Part shown: positions 1-10,028 of the stretch, one piece after another | Position numbering within the stretch: position 1 is the stretch's first letter | Layout of the letters: each line of letters begins with the position of its first letter | DNA from: Silvibacterium dinghuense | Lineage (GTDB): Bacteria; Acidobacteriota; Terriglobia; Terriglobales; Acidobacteriaceae | Direction: 5' to 3' | Assembly: GCF_004123295.1 (NCBI RefSeq) | Contig: NZ_SDMK01000003.1 | Location: 1 to 64,000, forward strand | DNA: 64,000 bases | Translations under genes and position numbers: made by a program | The notes under the pieces: model-generated | Database searches by the model: none | The model's input: only the letters and a program-made list of their open reading frames with translations | Told to the model about the DNA's origin: nothing

Positions 1-10
1 GCTGCAAGTC

Positions 11-42
11 AAAGAGGGAGCAACTCCTATTGCTCCCTCTTT
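11..42. terminator. Bidirectional hairpin terminator
   Basis: A perfect 13-bp stem (AAAGAGGGAGCAA at 11-23, TTGCTCCCTCTTT at 30-42) closes a 6-nt loop. The arms end in AAA/TTT so a short U-run exists on either strand. It lies 15 bp after the stop of the minus-strand propeller gene and probably ends its transcript; it could also serve a gene left of the window. Confidence 0.75.
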
Positions 43-56
43 AATTTGCGTGAAGC

Positions 57-1049
57 TTACTTTTCATTTACGACAGTCAGGATGGGAGTGTTTGCTGAGG
101 GAGCTACATAGACCTTTTGTGTCACCGGGTTTACTGCCAGAAAGAGACTGGAGACCGGCAGCGTCGCAGTCACTGCATTGGTCTTTCCGCTAATGATCCC
201 GACAGTATTGGACTGGCTGTTCGCTACGAAGATGAGGTTAGTCCCGAAGTCGACATCAATACCGAGGGGCGCATAGCCAGCTGGGATCATAGCCTCGAGT
301 GTCCCACTCTGGTTGAGAGCTCCGACCGATCCGGACTCTGGATAGCTGACAGAATTCGCAACATACACGTTGCCGGTGAGAAGATTCACCGCAATACCTG
401 CATCGGAGGCTCCAAAGGGCGTAGTAACAGTGATCTGATTCGTTTTGGCATTGATGATGCTGACATTGCCATCAACCAGCGCAACATATACGTTACCTAT
501 AAGCGGATTCACGGCAACTCCGAAGGGCTGAGCACTGAGCGAGATGCGCTGTTGCACGGTCAAATTCTGGACTACATCGAGTTCGTTGTCGCTGCCGTTG
601 CTGACATACAGCATACCGGTGGCTTCGTTCACCGCGAGCCCTTGGATACCATTGCCTGGCGTAGTGGAAATAGCGATCGTCTTTTGCACGGTGTTCGTGC
701 GGGCATTCACAACCGCCACTTCGTTCTGTGAAACGCCACTGGCATCCACATAGGTGCCACCGACGTAGACGAGGCAGCGGAAGGGATCGACCGCAACCGC
801 ATAGGCCACCGGGGGAATTTCGATGTTCTGGATCACAGCATCTGTGTGTCCATCGACGACGGAGAGCGTGTCATACGGTTCGGCTCCGAAGTTAGGCACG
901 GCTACGTAGACGCGATTGGTGATGGGATTGACCGCCAGTTGCTCCGGCAAGCCAGGCAGAGCGATTGTACCCTTGACCGACTGCGCACCGGCAACAGCAG
1001 AGGTGGCCAGCATCGCCACGGCAAAGGCCTTCACATATGTGTTGAGCAT
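57..1049 (-). CDS. Exported YncE-like beta-propeller protein
   Basis: The 330-aa protein starts with a signal peptide (about residues 1-22, hydrophobic core then AGAQS). The mature part is built of about seven repeats of roughly 40 residues with the recurring pattern 'G(I/V)AVNP.TG.VYVAN ... V.VI(D/N)..TN.V', typical of YVTN/YncE beta-propellers. Proteins of this fold are periplasmic or surface binding proteins and a few are lactonases; no catalytic residues can be assigned here. The gene stands alone, with a terminator directly after it and about 220 bp before the next upstream gene. Function is inferred only at fold level. Confidence 0.85.
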   Translation of the reverse strand: MLNTYVKAFAVAMLATSAVAGAQSVKGTIALPGLPEQLAVNPITNRVYVAVPNFGAEPYDTLSVVDGHTDAVIQNIEIPPVAYAVAVDPFRCLVYVGGTYVDASGVSQNEVAVVNARTNTVQKTIAISTTPGNGIQGLAVNEATGMLYVSNGSDNELDVVQNLTVQQRISLSAQPFGVAVNPLIGNVYVALVDGNVSIINAKTNQITVTTPFGASDAGIAVNLLTGNVYVANSVSYPESGSVGALNQSGTLEAMIPAGYAPLGIDVDFGTNLIFVANSQSNTVGIISGKTNAVTATLPVSSLFLAVNPVTQKVYVAPSANTPILTVVNEK

Positions 1050-1272
1050 CGATTCGTCCTCTTAAGGTTAGGGTTCAGCCGCCGGAAAGTCGCTGCAGTA
1101 GAGGCCGTTGCCTTCCGTCTTTGCATGAAGAAAGCATGGTTAGCAGCTGAAGCATGATGATTGGGATCCGCCTGGCGGGAGTTGCACCATCCGGACCACT
1201 ATGCGAGAGCCCTCAAACAAGTAAGTAAAGAACGGGCGGCACAAATTCTCCACCCGCAGGAAGACCTGTATA

Positions 1273-4200
1273 TCACTGAATTGTCACAGTGACAGGCACA
1301 GATGCTGTAACCGCGCCGCTACCCGACGGTGTAGTTCCGCTGCCGTTGACCGTGATGGTTATTGTCCCGGAAGCAGCCGTCTCGAGCCCCGTGGAACCAC
1401 CGCAGGAAACGAGTGACACCATACCGAGCCCCAACACGACCAGGCCACGGACACGCCAGAGCGTCATCTGCCTGGTAGCGCGTCTGCGAGACCACGCCAG
1501 AACCAATGCGGCGAAGGCACCTGGAAGCAGGAAGCCGGCCATCCGTGGTCCTTTGTCCAGGGTCTTGACAGAAGAGACCACCGCAGCCGCGGAGGTATTG
1601 ATAGTCAGCGTTCCCTGGGCGGGATTTTCGCTGCCATCCGGATTCTGACTACCGGGAAAACTATAGGTGGCAGGACTGAATACGCAGGAAACATTTGCCG
1701 GGAGTGAACCACAGCTTAGGCTGATCGTCCCCTGGTAATAGTTTGCAGGTGTGATGGTCAATGTCGCCTGACCAATCTGCCCTTGAGGGATAGTCAATGT
1801 CGATGGGTTGGCGGTGATGACGTAACTGCCTGGTTGCGTAACGGTCAATGTCCCGTTGATAAGGACGAGCGAGTAGTTAGGCGCAGATAGCGTGCCTTGT
1901 GCGATAGTGATCGGATAGCTTCCTGGGGGCGAGCTCTGCGTCGCAGCGGTACTGATTGTGGGAAGACCTGTGATGACGCTGGGGGTGTCCCCGTCACTCA
2001 GGACGAAGCAGCCTGAAACTCCAGTCTGCGTGCAGCCTATCTGGTAAGTGAAGTTAGGATTTGGAGCACCTTCTTCACGCGCAACATTATTGACCTGAAT
2101 ATTCAGAGGTGCTGGCTTCACCGTGAAGGTCTGCGATAGCAGCGGCGCAGCCATATAGTTACCGTTTCCCGGCTGCGTGGCAGTCACCGTCACCGTGCCA
2201 ACGCCATTCAGCACAAGCAGGCTATTGATGTTGTTGTAGAAGGAAGCTGGACCTGTCGTAGTAAAAACTGGCGTCAGGCCCGAGCTGGCCGTCGCGGTAA
2301 GCTGGACCTGATTGCCATAGGTCTGGCTGACTGAAATTGGATTGAAATTGATGGTTTGTGCAGCCGGATTCACGGTGAGCGTGCCATTGACCGTGGTTGC
2401 AAAAGCATAGTTCGCTGCCGCAGCCGGTAATAGCGTGAGTGTGCCCAATCCCACGTTAATCGGATACGTCCCCGCGTTCGGCGTTCCTGCTACCGTGGTG
2501 TACTGTGCGCTTCCAGTCAGCGTAGTGGCCGTTGTATCACCAGCCACAAATCCAGTGATGACAGCTGCCGGGAAGCTGGCAGGATTAATAGTTGTACCGT
2601 AGGTGAGCGCCACGGATGGGCCGGTCACAGTCAACAACGCTGGGGTGACTGTCAGGCTGTGGGTTACGGGTGTTGCCGCCTGATATTGCTGATACCCCTC
2701 CTGAACTGCCTCTACTACGATCGTTCCCGCTCCGGTAATAGTCAGCATGGAGTTATTCGCACCAGAGAGTTGCCCTGGCCCACTCAGCAGCAGAAATGAG
2801 ACAACCCCTCCCGAAGTAGCCGTAGCACTCAGCGTAATTGGGACATGGCCATAGGCCACTGAAGACTGTCCCAAAAGAAAACTGATAGTTTGCGATTGTG
2901 TACCGGTGACAGTGAGTGTTCCGTCAGCGAAGGCAGCGAAGTTATAGCTTTTCGAGCTCAGCGTTCCAAGTGAGGGTGTGATCGGATACATTCCGACCGA
3001 TGAGTTGGTAACAGCAGTGGTAGTAAAGGCTGGCGCACCGGTGTAGACACCTGGCGTACCAGCTGTATCTCCGTTGACGAACCCGGTGATGGTTGCCGTG
3101 AAGTCTGGGTTTGCCGTGTCGTAAATCTTAGAGGCCGGATTCGCTGTTACAGTCAGAGAAGCCTGATTGACAGTCAGGATTTGCGAAACCGGCGTAGCAG
3201 CAAGATAGACGTCGTTCCCGGGTTGCGCAGCTGTAACGATGATCTGTCCGGCTCCCTCGATCTGGAGCTGTGAGCCATTCAGCTTGCCGATGCCGCTCGG
3301 CGTCGAGCTTACCGAATACTGCAGCGTCAATCCTGAGCTGGCTGTGGCGCTTAGCGTAATCGGGCTGGCCCCATAAGTCACTGTTGCAGGATCAAAGGCA
3401 GAAAAGTCGATATTCTGAGCCTGCAGCGGAGATGCTTTCCAGACGAGTGTCCCACCGTCGGCAATGTAGAGATTGTCCTGCGCATCGAAGGAAAGCTGCT
3501 CAGGGGCATTCAGATAGGTGCCAACAGCCGGACCACCATCTGGAACTGGCACAGTTGCTGGAGGCGTCTGCGATGGGTTATCAATCCCGGCAATTGTCGA
3601 AGCATAACCCGAGACGTCGATCTTGCGAACGGCGTGCGCGGACAAGTCCGAGACATAGAGATTACCGAGACTGTCCAGCCAGAGATGGAGGGCTCCCGAG
3701 CCAAAGATTGCATCTGCAGCCGTTCCCCCATCACCACAACCTGCTATTGTGCAAGGACCATATTGTGGATTTGCACCAGACCCCGTTATCGGGTAGAGAT
3801 AGCCGCTCTGAGGCGCACCGCTGTCGCCTCCTCCGGGATTGAGATATTGATTGAGGGCGGCTGGCGCACTGACACCTGCATATACCATCCGGATGTAAGA
3901 AACATTCGCACCAGCGGAAGAGGTCATGCCATCGGCGATGTAGACGTTGCCGCCTGCATCCACTCCGATTGAGGTCTCAGCTCCTAACCCTGCCGAAGTC
4001 GCTAAACCATCGTCGCCACAACTTCCGAGAGTTGTGCAGTAGTAGGCAGCTTGCCCAGCGAGGTTAAAGATATAGCCCTTCTGAGCGGACGTAACACTTA
4101 CTCCCTCGGCAGCCAATGCCGGTGGCGGTTCACTTCCCTGATAGACAACACGCACTTCATCGTCAAAATTGTCATCAATGTAGAGGTTGCCCCACGGATC

Positions 4201-4857
4201 AAGCTTGATGTCTTCCGGGTAGTAGAGGACCGCGCTGGTGGCCGGACCGCCATTGCCGATGTTCGAACTGAAAGAGGAATTGTTCACACCCCATTGCCCA
4301 GCCACAGTGGTAACAATAGAAGTAGTCGCATCCACTTTACGCACTACGTCCACGGTGCCGACATCTTGCGATTCATCATCGGAGTAATAGAGATTGTCTT
4401 GACTATCGATGACCAATCCGGCGATGTTTGAGATGTTGACCTGGCTCAGCGGCTGCCCTTCACAGGCACCGCAACTTGTGACACCAAAACCGGCAACCTG
4501 GTAAATGCGGCCAGTTTCCGGATCTGCTGCAACGCTCTTGAGCGCTTGCGGAATAGTATTGCCTCCGTAAATCACAAAGAGGCTCGTCGAGATCGCGACA
4601 TAGACGTTCCCGTGGCTATCTGTAGCAGTGGCCACCACACTCCCCAGCGGTACCTGAGTAGGGAGCGAACCATCAGAAAAGCTCGCATTCGAGTTACTGG
4701 GATCGCCTGCGAAGTAGTGAATAAGCCCCGGCTCGAAGCCTGATGTCGTATCACCGCTCGTTTGCGCCAAGGCAGCCAGCGGCAAAAAAAGCGATGCGGA
4801 AGCAAGCAGCAAAGTACGCAATACCGCGGAGAGCAGAGCGAGGAAACGAAGTTTCAC
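1273..4857 (-). CDS. Large exported NHL-propeller / MBG-domain surface protein
   Basis: A 1,194-aa protein with an N-terminal signal peptide (residues about 1-31, ending ALAQ). Residues about 50-470 contain NHL-type propeller repeats (patterns such as 'G.LY.SD...H.VRK.D', 'G.G...D.G.A..A'). Residues about 480-1010 hold three MBG-type modules (each with 'LTVT...S..YG/YDT..P.F.A.ITGF..GDT...Y.G') alternating with Ig-like linkers. The last 100 residues contain a hydrophobic segment, a run of Arg, a second hydrophobic segment ending VSLVSCGGS, and a Thr/Ser-rich tail. The order resembles large acidobacterial surface proteins. Probably adhesive or structural; no enzyme motif was seen. It sits 104 bp downstream of the PstS-like gene on the same strand. 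Confidence 0.8.
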   Translation of the reverse strand: MKLRFLALLSAVLRTLLLASASLFLPLAALAQTSGDTTSGFEPGLIHYFAGDPSNSNASFSDGSLPTQVPLGSVVATATDSHGNVYVAISTSLFVIYGGNTIPQALKSVAADPETGRIYQVAGFGVTSCGACEGQPLSQVNISNIAGLVIDSQDNLYYSDDESQDVGTVDVVRKVDATTSIVTTVAGQWGVNNSSFSSNIGNGGPATSAVLYYPEDIKLDPWGNLYIDDNFDDEVRVVYQGSEPPPALAAEGVSVTSAQKGYIFNLAGQAAYYCTTLGSCGDDGLATSAGLGAETSIGVDAGGNVYIADGMTSSAGANVSYIRMVYAGVSAPAALNQYLNPGGGDSGAPQSGYLYPITGSGANPQYGPCTIAGCGDGGTAADAIFGSGALHLWLDSLGNLYVSDLSAHAVRKIDVSGYASTIAGIDNPSQTPPATVPVPDGGPAVGTYLNAPEQLSFDAQDNLYIADGGTLVWKASPLQAQNIDFSAFDPATVTYGASPITLSATASSGLTLQYSVSSTPSGIGKLNGSQLQIEGAGQIIVTAAQPGNDVYLAATPVSQILTVNQASLTVTANPASKIYDTANPDFTATITGFVNGDTAGTPGVYTGAPAFTTTAVTNSSVGMYPITPSLGTLSSKSYNFAAFADGTLTVTGTQSQTISFLLGQSSVAYGHVPITLSATATSGGVVSFLLLSGPGQLSGANNSMLTITGAGTIVVEAVQEGYQQYQAATPVTHSLTVTPALLTVTGPSVALTYGTTINPASFPAAVITGFVAGDTTATTLTGSAQYTTVAGTPNAGTYPINVGLGTLTLLPAAAANYAFATTVNGTLTVNPAAQTINFNPISVSQTYGNQVQLTATASSGLTPVFTTTGPASFYNNINSLLVLNGVGTVTVTATQPGNGNYMAAPLLSQTFTVKPAPLNIQVNNVAREEGAPNPNFTYQIGCTQTGVSGCFVLSDGDTPSVITGLPTISTAATQSSPPGSYPITIAQGTLSAPNYSLVLINGTLTVTQPGSYVITANPSTLTIPQGQIGQATLTITPANYYQGTISLSCGSLPANVSCVFSPATYSFPGSQNPDGSENPAQGTLTINTSAAAVVSSVKTLDKGPRMAGFLLPGAFAALVLAWSRRRATRQMTLWRVRGLVVLGLGMVSLVSCGGSTGLETAASGTITITVNGSGTTPSGSGAVTASVPVTVTIQ

Positions 4858-4961
4858 AAAGCCATCCAGACAGGAAATCCGAAGATCGGTCGTACTGGTG
4901 AAGCAGATTCAGGGCGAAGACTCGACAAGAGCCTTCGCCCGGATAAATGGAAATCAGCCTC

Positions 4962-6740
4962 TTAGTGCGGCTGGCTTTCCGTGGGACCAGGGGTGCTCGG
5001 CGAGCTGGTGAACGGCCCTTCGACAGTGCCGCCCACATCGCCGCCTGCTTCGGTGCCGCCGCCAAGGGTAAGCGGGGGGAGGGACTTGGCGATGACACGG
5101 CAGGTCACCGTCGAGCCGAGGGAACCGTCATTCGGGGTGATCGATACGGTGTCAGGAGTGGTCTCGATGGTCGAAGGCACGAAGTGCTCACGATAGACAT
5201 CGAGGCCCGGATCATTGAGGCCCGAAGTGGAAGTGGCGCATACCGGAGTGAAGGGCACAAAGTCAGGGATGGTGTTATCCACCAACTGCTGCGCCTCGGT
5301 AACCAGCGCCTGAGCGTTGGTCTCACCGGTCGAATCGGTAATGAGACGGTAGACCGACCAGGCAGTGTAATCGCCGTTGCGCAGATTGGGGAAGGACAAG
5401 CCGGTGCTTGAGGTGAGCGGGCAGTCGTAGCTACCGCCGGACACCGCACAGGTTGGCAAAGTACCGGTGTAGGTATGGCTGGTGGGATAGATCGGGTCAT
5501 AGCCGTTCAGTTCGAGATAGCGGTCCGTCTTACCGCCACCCACGGACTCATAGCTAAAGAAGGCATAGCCGAGCGTGTTTGGTGTAGCGATCACGTTGTT
5601 GACATCGTCGCCTGTGCCTACAGCACGGTAGCGATGGCCACTACCGCAAGCAATCGCCAAAGGATTGCCATCATTGGCCGCAGTCGGAGGATTGGGGATG
5701 TTAGCTTCCTGATCGCCGCCACCAGGCACGAAGACGGTGTATTGGGTGGTGTTCATGGTGCCGGAAAGAGGTTCGCGGAGAACCGGATCGATGGTGCCCG
5801 TGGCTCCCGATACATAACTGGAGGAGCACGGCGCTGCCGAACAGGCCGAGGGAGAACCACTGACGCCAGTTCCGTAACCACTAAACAAGCAAGCTGCATT
5901 GGTCGTGGTGATATTGGTGGCGCTGGCTACCGTGCTACCGCTGGCGGTGCTGGCGACAAAGACGATCGGTGCCGCGCCAATGGGAAGCGTGATTTCTGTA
6001 GGACCAGTGCTACCCGAGAAGGGATCGGCACCACCAGCAATGGCGAAAGAGACAGGGTTAGCGATCGACGTCGAAGTGAAATGGCTCACGATAGGATTGC
6101 CGATCAGGTACTGGCCGCTGTGGCCGCTACGCGGATCCGGCACATAGCCGTAACCGAGGCTGTTCAGAGCCCGGTTCGTGGCAAACAGCGCATCTTCGGG
6201 GCGGATATCTGTATTCGCTGCCGTCAGAGCTGTACCGCTCAGGGCACTGTACACGGTGCTGGTGAGAGCAGTGTCATTGGTTCCATCTGCCCAGTAGGTG
6301 TAATTGGTGGTCGCACTCACCGGGAGCGAAGATAGCGCGGCCAGAGCTAACGTAGCGCGCGGTACTGCACTGAAAGCGCGCACACCCACCGTCGAGTCGA
6401 CGCTAAGGAAGGCCCAGATGCCATTCGTGCTCCAGCACACCCAAAGGTTACCCGGCTCGGGTGGAATGGTGTAAGTCGTTCCACCTGAAGTGACGGTGCG
6501 ACTGTCATTCAAGTAGGCATAGCAGGAGGTTCCCGGGCAGCTGCCTGACTTCACGGTGTAGTGATAAGCGGTGACGCCGCCTGCTTTGGCCAGCGCATAG
6601 GCAGCAACGGCGAAGGGACCAAACTGCGCGGATGATCCGGCAGTGAGAACCTTCAGCGTTTGAGCGTTGGCATTGTTCATCCCGAACATGGTGCCGAGCA
6701 CCAGCACGAGAACGGCAATAATTCCTTTCGGAACTTTCAT
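4962..6740 (-). CDS. Exported PstS-like substrate-binding protein
   Basis: A 592-aa protein. The reading frame is open further upstream, but the ATG at 6740 is chosen because it follows a strong GGAGG (8 nt spacing) and begins a clean signal peptide (KVPKGIIAVLVLVLGTMFGMNNANAQ). Residues in the second half (REPLSGT, NTLGYAFFSYE, RYLELNGYDPI, FPNLRNGDYTAWSVYRL) resemble the periplasmic binding protein fold of PstS-type phosphate-binding proteins. It is about 250 residues longer than a typical PstS, with Ser/Thr/Gly-rich insertions and several cysteines. No ABC permease or ATPase lies nearby, so a transport role is doubtful; it may be an extracellular scavenging or structural protein. The C-terminus is Pro/Ser/Thr-rich. 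Confidence 0.7.
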   Translation of the reverse strand: MKVPKGIIAVLVLVLGTMFGMNNANAQTLKVLTAGSSAQFGPFAVAAYALAKAGGVTAYHYTVKSGSCPGTSCYAYLNDSRTVTSGGTTYTIPPEPGNLWVCWSTNGIWAFLSVDSTVGVRAFSAVPRATLALAALSSLPVSATTNYTYWADGTNDTALTSTVYSALSGTALTAANTDIRPEDALFATNRALNSLGYGYVPDPRSGHSGQYLIGNPIVSHFTSTSIANPVSFAIAGGADPFSGSTGPTEITLPIGAAPIVFVASTASGSTVASATNITTTNAACLFSGYGTGVSGSPSACSAAPCSSSYVSGATGTIDPVLREPLSGTMNTTQYTVFVPGGGDQEANIPNPPTAANDGNPLAIACGSGHRYRAVGTGDDVNNVIATPNTLGYAFFSYESVGGGKTDRYLELNGYDPIYPTSHTYTGTLPTCAVSGGSYDCPLTSSTGLSFPNLRNGDYTAWSVYRLITDSTGETNAQALVTEAQQLVDNTIPDFVPFTPVCATSTSGLNDPGLDVYREHFVPSTIETTPDTVSITPNDGSLGSTVTCRVIAKSLPPLTLGGGTEAGGDVGGTVEGPFTSSPSTPGPTESQPH

Positions 6741-7212
6741 GGCGATAATTCCTCCGGTCGAGCAGCCTTGTGCGGCTACTCCCGTTTGGGGGTGAGGGGG
6801 CCGTCCACACGCATCCATGCTGCATTCCGCAGCCTGACTTGGGGTGTGGTGTTCGGAAGCGAACTGCTTAAAGAAAAGCACTAAGACTTAGCAGCAGAAA
6901 TAACTCAATATCTTTTGCGAATGGCGAGTAATTGAGGCAGGCTCTGATGATGGCCCTGAGAAGCGCCTGGTTTATTTCTGCGCTTCCGATCGAGAAACTA
7001 TCGCCACATGGAACCGGCGATCATTACATAACGATCAACATCGCATGAATTACATCGGAAATAAATCATCGTAAACAAGTAATGAAGGTTGGAAAGATAT
7101 CCCAAGGGACACACGGATATAAGAAAGAGTGCGCCGGAGTCGGGAATTATGAAAAGTTGACGTACATACGACAGATTCGACGACCTGCACGCGGATATAA
7201 AAGGAAACGCAT
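6741..7212. promoter_or_regulatory. Divergent promoter region, PstS-like gene / tethered sigma operon
   Basis: This 472-bp gap separates divergent genes and is more AT-rich than its neighbours. A 9-bp direct repeat CGGATATAA occurs at 7114-7122 and 7192-7200, the second just ahead of the AAAGGAAA ribosome-binding site of the sigma gene. A possible -35 element TTGACG lies at 7157-7162 but no convincing -10 follows at the usual distance. No gene is supported here. Confidence 0.45.
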
Positions 7213-10014
7213 ATGCGCCTCGTTCACCCGCGCCTCCCAGACTCCGACTCCGGGCTGACGCTTGAGAGCCTTTTCGCCGCCAAGTACACATGGCTATTGC
7301 GGTGGGCACTGCATTTTTCTCACAATGATCGCGCCCAGGCTGAGGATCTTGTCCAGGAAACCTTTGTCCGCATTCTCAATCTTCGCGGCAGCATCGACGG
7401 CGATAACATCGAAGCTCTGCTTTACACGCAACTCCGTTTTGCATATTTAACCGAACGCCGCCGCAACCATCTGCTGCAAAACCTCGATGTCGTCGATTTC
7501 GATACCCTCACAATTGGCCTGCGCACTTTTTCGACCCTCGACCAGATGCAGGTGCAAAACGACTTAAGAAGAATCCTCGAATACCTGTTGTGGAGGCGGC
7601 GAGCAGCTAAGTTCGCCAGCTTTTTCCTGTTGCGATTTTTCCACGGCTTTGCTGTAGATGAGGTTGCTGCCATCTGCCGGGTTACGCGCAATGCGATCGA
7701 TCTGGGATTGCGCAATGCACGCGAGGAACTGAAGAGCTATCTGGCTGATCCGGCGCGAATGCAGGTACTCGGTCGAGGAGCCGCACCGGAAGTACGACAA
7801 CTCAACAGCACGCTTTCCTCCCCTGAATTTGCCGATGCATTGATCGAATCCATTTTCGCCGCATCATGCGGTCACTGTCCCGCGACGGAACTTGAACGCC
7901 GCTATGCTGCACTCAACGCGCCATCCCTCGATATCGACCTGTTAGCCCATATCGTGAGCTGTCGAGCTTGTTTGGAAAAGATTCGGCGCATCGGTGCTGC
8001 ACCGCCTGATCTCCCTGCGAGTAGTTCAATGGAAACTGGCCGACGTCGTTCGCGCTCAAAGCGCTCCCTATCGTCGGAAAAGGATATCCTCGCGCGTATT
8101 TTCACGCACGGTCGGGAGCGCATGCGGGAGATTTTCTATCACGACCCATCAGAGCTGGTCATGGTGTTGAACGGAGAAGTCGCTGCTGTTCGTGACATCA
8201 GCTCAGCTCGCGCCATTCTTAAGGTTGAGGCGCGGTCTATCGAGAAGCTGGAACTGATCGAGATCTTCAGCGAACAAGGGCTATTGATGTTAATGCTTCC
8301 AGTCACAGAACATCCGCCGCAGGCATCGCCAGAGCTTTCAAGCGGAGTCGTGCTGAGCCGCGACCGTAATCTACGCCTTTCTCTTCGCTTCACTGCGGAA
8401 GGCGCGCTGATTGAAGCACATTATTTCGATCCACAGTTCGGTGCCGTATTCGCAGGGAACGAGAATTTCACACCGCGGCCCAGGCAGGACGATGAATCCC
8501 CAGCAGAGTTAAAGCTTGAGGATGTGAGAAAAACGGACCGCTCACAGCTGCAGCAGATTTGGACCAGGCTACGGAATTGGCTGTACATACAACCGCTAAT
8601 TCCTGTGAGCGCGATTGTCCTCCTAGCAGCTGGTCTCGCAATCTGGCAACATACCACGCATCCGGAAGAGCAGATCCAGGTCTCGGCCATGCTCAATGAC
8701 AGTGTCCGTGCGGAACGCCAGCATCGCATCGCGCACGGTCCGGGTATCGTTCACCAGAGCGTGGAGATTCACTCCTCGCGTGGCATCTTTCATCATGATC
8801 TCTATCGCGATATCGATGGGCGTCGGCGTCCACGGCCGCAATCTATCAATAGCGCGGAGAAAGAGCTGCGCGACAAACTTGCCGACGCTGGACTTGAGTG
8901 GAACGACCCGCTCTCCGTTGCCGGCTTCGAAGCATGGCGCGATCATATCGCTGGAGAGCAGGACAGCGTTGCGCATACAGCAGCCGGTCTGATCACCGTC
9001 ACCACTCATGCCCCCTCCGGGCCAGTGCTCAGCGAATCGGTCACTCTTCGCTTGAGTGACCTGCATCCCGTCGCCCGCAGCCTTGTCTATCGAGATCAGG
9101 AAACGATCCAGATTGCCGAGTTGAGCTACGAGGTTCTGCCTTGGGATGCGAGAAGCGAGCAGTGGTTCGAGCCGCTCTCTTCTCGCACAACGATATCGCA
9201 TCCCATTACACTGCCTCAGGCTTATCATCCAGCGACGCTCACCACCGCGGATCTTGATGTAACCGAGCTCGCTGCGATGCTCGCACTCCAGCAGCTCAAT
9301 GCAGAGACAGAACGTCTCGAAATCGTGCGTTCTGTCGGGGGCGTTACGGTCAAGGGCATCGTCGCCACGAACGAGCGCAAACAAGAGATTGCAAGCCGCC
9401 TGCGCTTAATTCCTCATGTTTCGGTAGAAATTCGCAGTTATCAGGATCTAGCTTCGGAACAATCAGCCTCATCTGCTCCGACCGAGATCAAGGCTGTTTC
9501 CGTTTCTTCTGAGGTCAGCCCCCTTGACGACGATTGTGTCTCGCAGCATCTCACACAGGATCGCTGCCGCCAGCTCGCCTACATCCTGCTTGAGACCTCG
9601 GCAGCACTGGGGCGGGAGAATCACCATCTCGACGAGCTGCAGCGCCAGTACCCCGACATACAAATGCTCTCTCCCGGCGCCCGTACTTTATTAGCTGAAC
9701 TCACGCGCCTGCATGTGCTGCATCTGCTTTCTGCTGTACATGAGCAGATTGAAAGCTTCCCCACCCTCGGTTTCTCCTCGCAGTCTTCTCCTGCCGATAC
9801 CATTGCTAACCTCAGCAATGCCGTTGAGCGCGATCAATTGCTGACGCGAGAGTTGGTCTACGCACGCGACGAGCACTCCCGCTCCGCCGCACTTATTTTG
9901 CAAGACCTCGCCACCTCAGCTGCAGCAGTACAAGCCGCCGCCTCGAACTTCCCCGCTTCCCACCCTGACCAGCAAGACTCTTCTCTCACGGATATCAAGT
10001 CCCCTCACCAGTAG
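7213..10014 (+). CDS. Membrane-tethered ECF sigma factor fused to anti-sigma-like zinc motif and periplasmic domain
   Basis: 933 aa. Residues about 15-110 match sigma-70 region 2 (ALHFSHNDRAQAEDLVQETFVRIL) and 125-180 match region 4 with its helix-turn-helix (HGFAVDEVAAICRVTRNAIDLGLRNAREEL), as in ECF sigma factors, which are normally about 170-200 aa. C219, C222, then H246-x3-C250-x2-C253 reproduce the HxxxCxxC signature of zinc-binding anti-sigma (ZAS) domains. Residues 290-430 form a further cytoplasmic part of unknown type. A single membrane span lies at about 459-477, preceded by Arg residues, giving an N-in topology; the remaining 450 residues would be periplasmic. The sigma domain is therefore probably held at the membrane and released or activated by an outside signal (inference). 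ATG with AAAGGAAA upstream. The receptor gene starts 14 bp downstream, indicating one operon. Confidence 0.8.
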   Translation: MRLVHPRLPDSDSGLTLESLFAAKYTWLLRWALHFSHNDRAQAEDLVQETFVRILNLRGSIDGDNIEALLYTQLRFAYLTERRRNHLLQNLDVVDFDTLTIGLRTFSTLDQMQVQNDLRRILEYLLWRRRAAKFASFFLLRFFHGFAVDEVAAICRVTRNAIDLGLRNAREELKSYLADPARMQVLGRGAAPEVRQLNSTLSSPEFADALIESIFAASCGHCPATELERRYAALNAPSLDIDLLAHIVSCRACLEKIRRIGAAPPDLPASSSMETGRRRSRSKRSLSSEKDILARIFTHGRERMREIFYHDPSELVMVLNGEVAAVRDISSARAILKVEARSIEKLELIEIFSEQGLLMLMLPVTEHPPQASPELSSGVVLSRDRNLRLSLRFTAEGALIEAHYFDPQFGAVFAGNENFTPRPRQDDESPAELKLEDVRKTDRSQLQQIWTRLRNWLYIQPLIPVSAIVLLAAGLAIWQHTTHPEEQIQVSAMLNDSVRAERQHRIAHGPGIVHQSVEIHSSRGIFHHDLYRDIDGRRRPRPQSINSAEKELRDKLADAGLEWNDPLSVAGFEAWRDHIAGEQDSVAHTAAGLITVTTHAPSGPVLSESVTLRLSDLHPVARSLVYRDQETIQIAELSYEVLPWDARSEQWFEPLSSRTTISHPITLPQAYHPATLTTADLDVTELAAMLALQQLNAETERLEIVRSVGGVTVKGIVATNERKQEIASRLRLIPHVSVEIRSYQDLASEQSASSAPTEIKAVSVSSEVSPLDDDCVSQHLTQDRCRQLAYILLETSAALGRENHHLDELQRQYPDIQMLSPGARTLLAELTRLHVLHLLSAVHEQIESFPTLGFSSQSSPADTIANLSNAVERDQLLTRELVYARDEHSRSAALILQDLATSAAAVQAAASNFPASHPDQQDSSLTDIKSPHQ

Positions 10015-10028
10015 GACAGGACACAGCA

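Noticed and set aside
6741-6881. Upstream extension of the PstS-like gene
   Set aside because: The frame is open, but the extension has no signal peptide character, while the internal ATG at 6740 has a strong GGAGG and starts a proper signal peptide.
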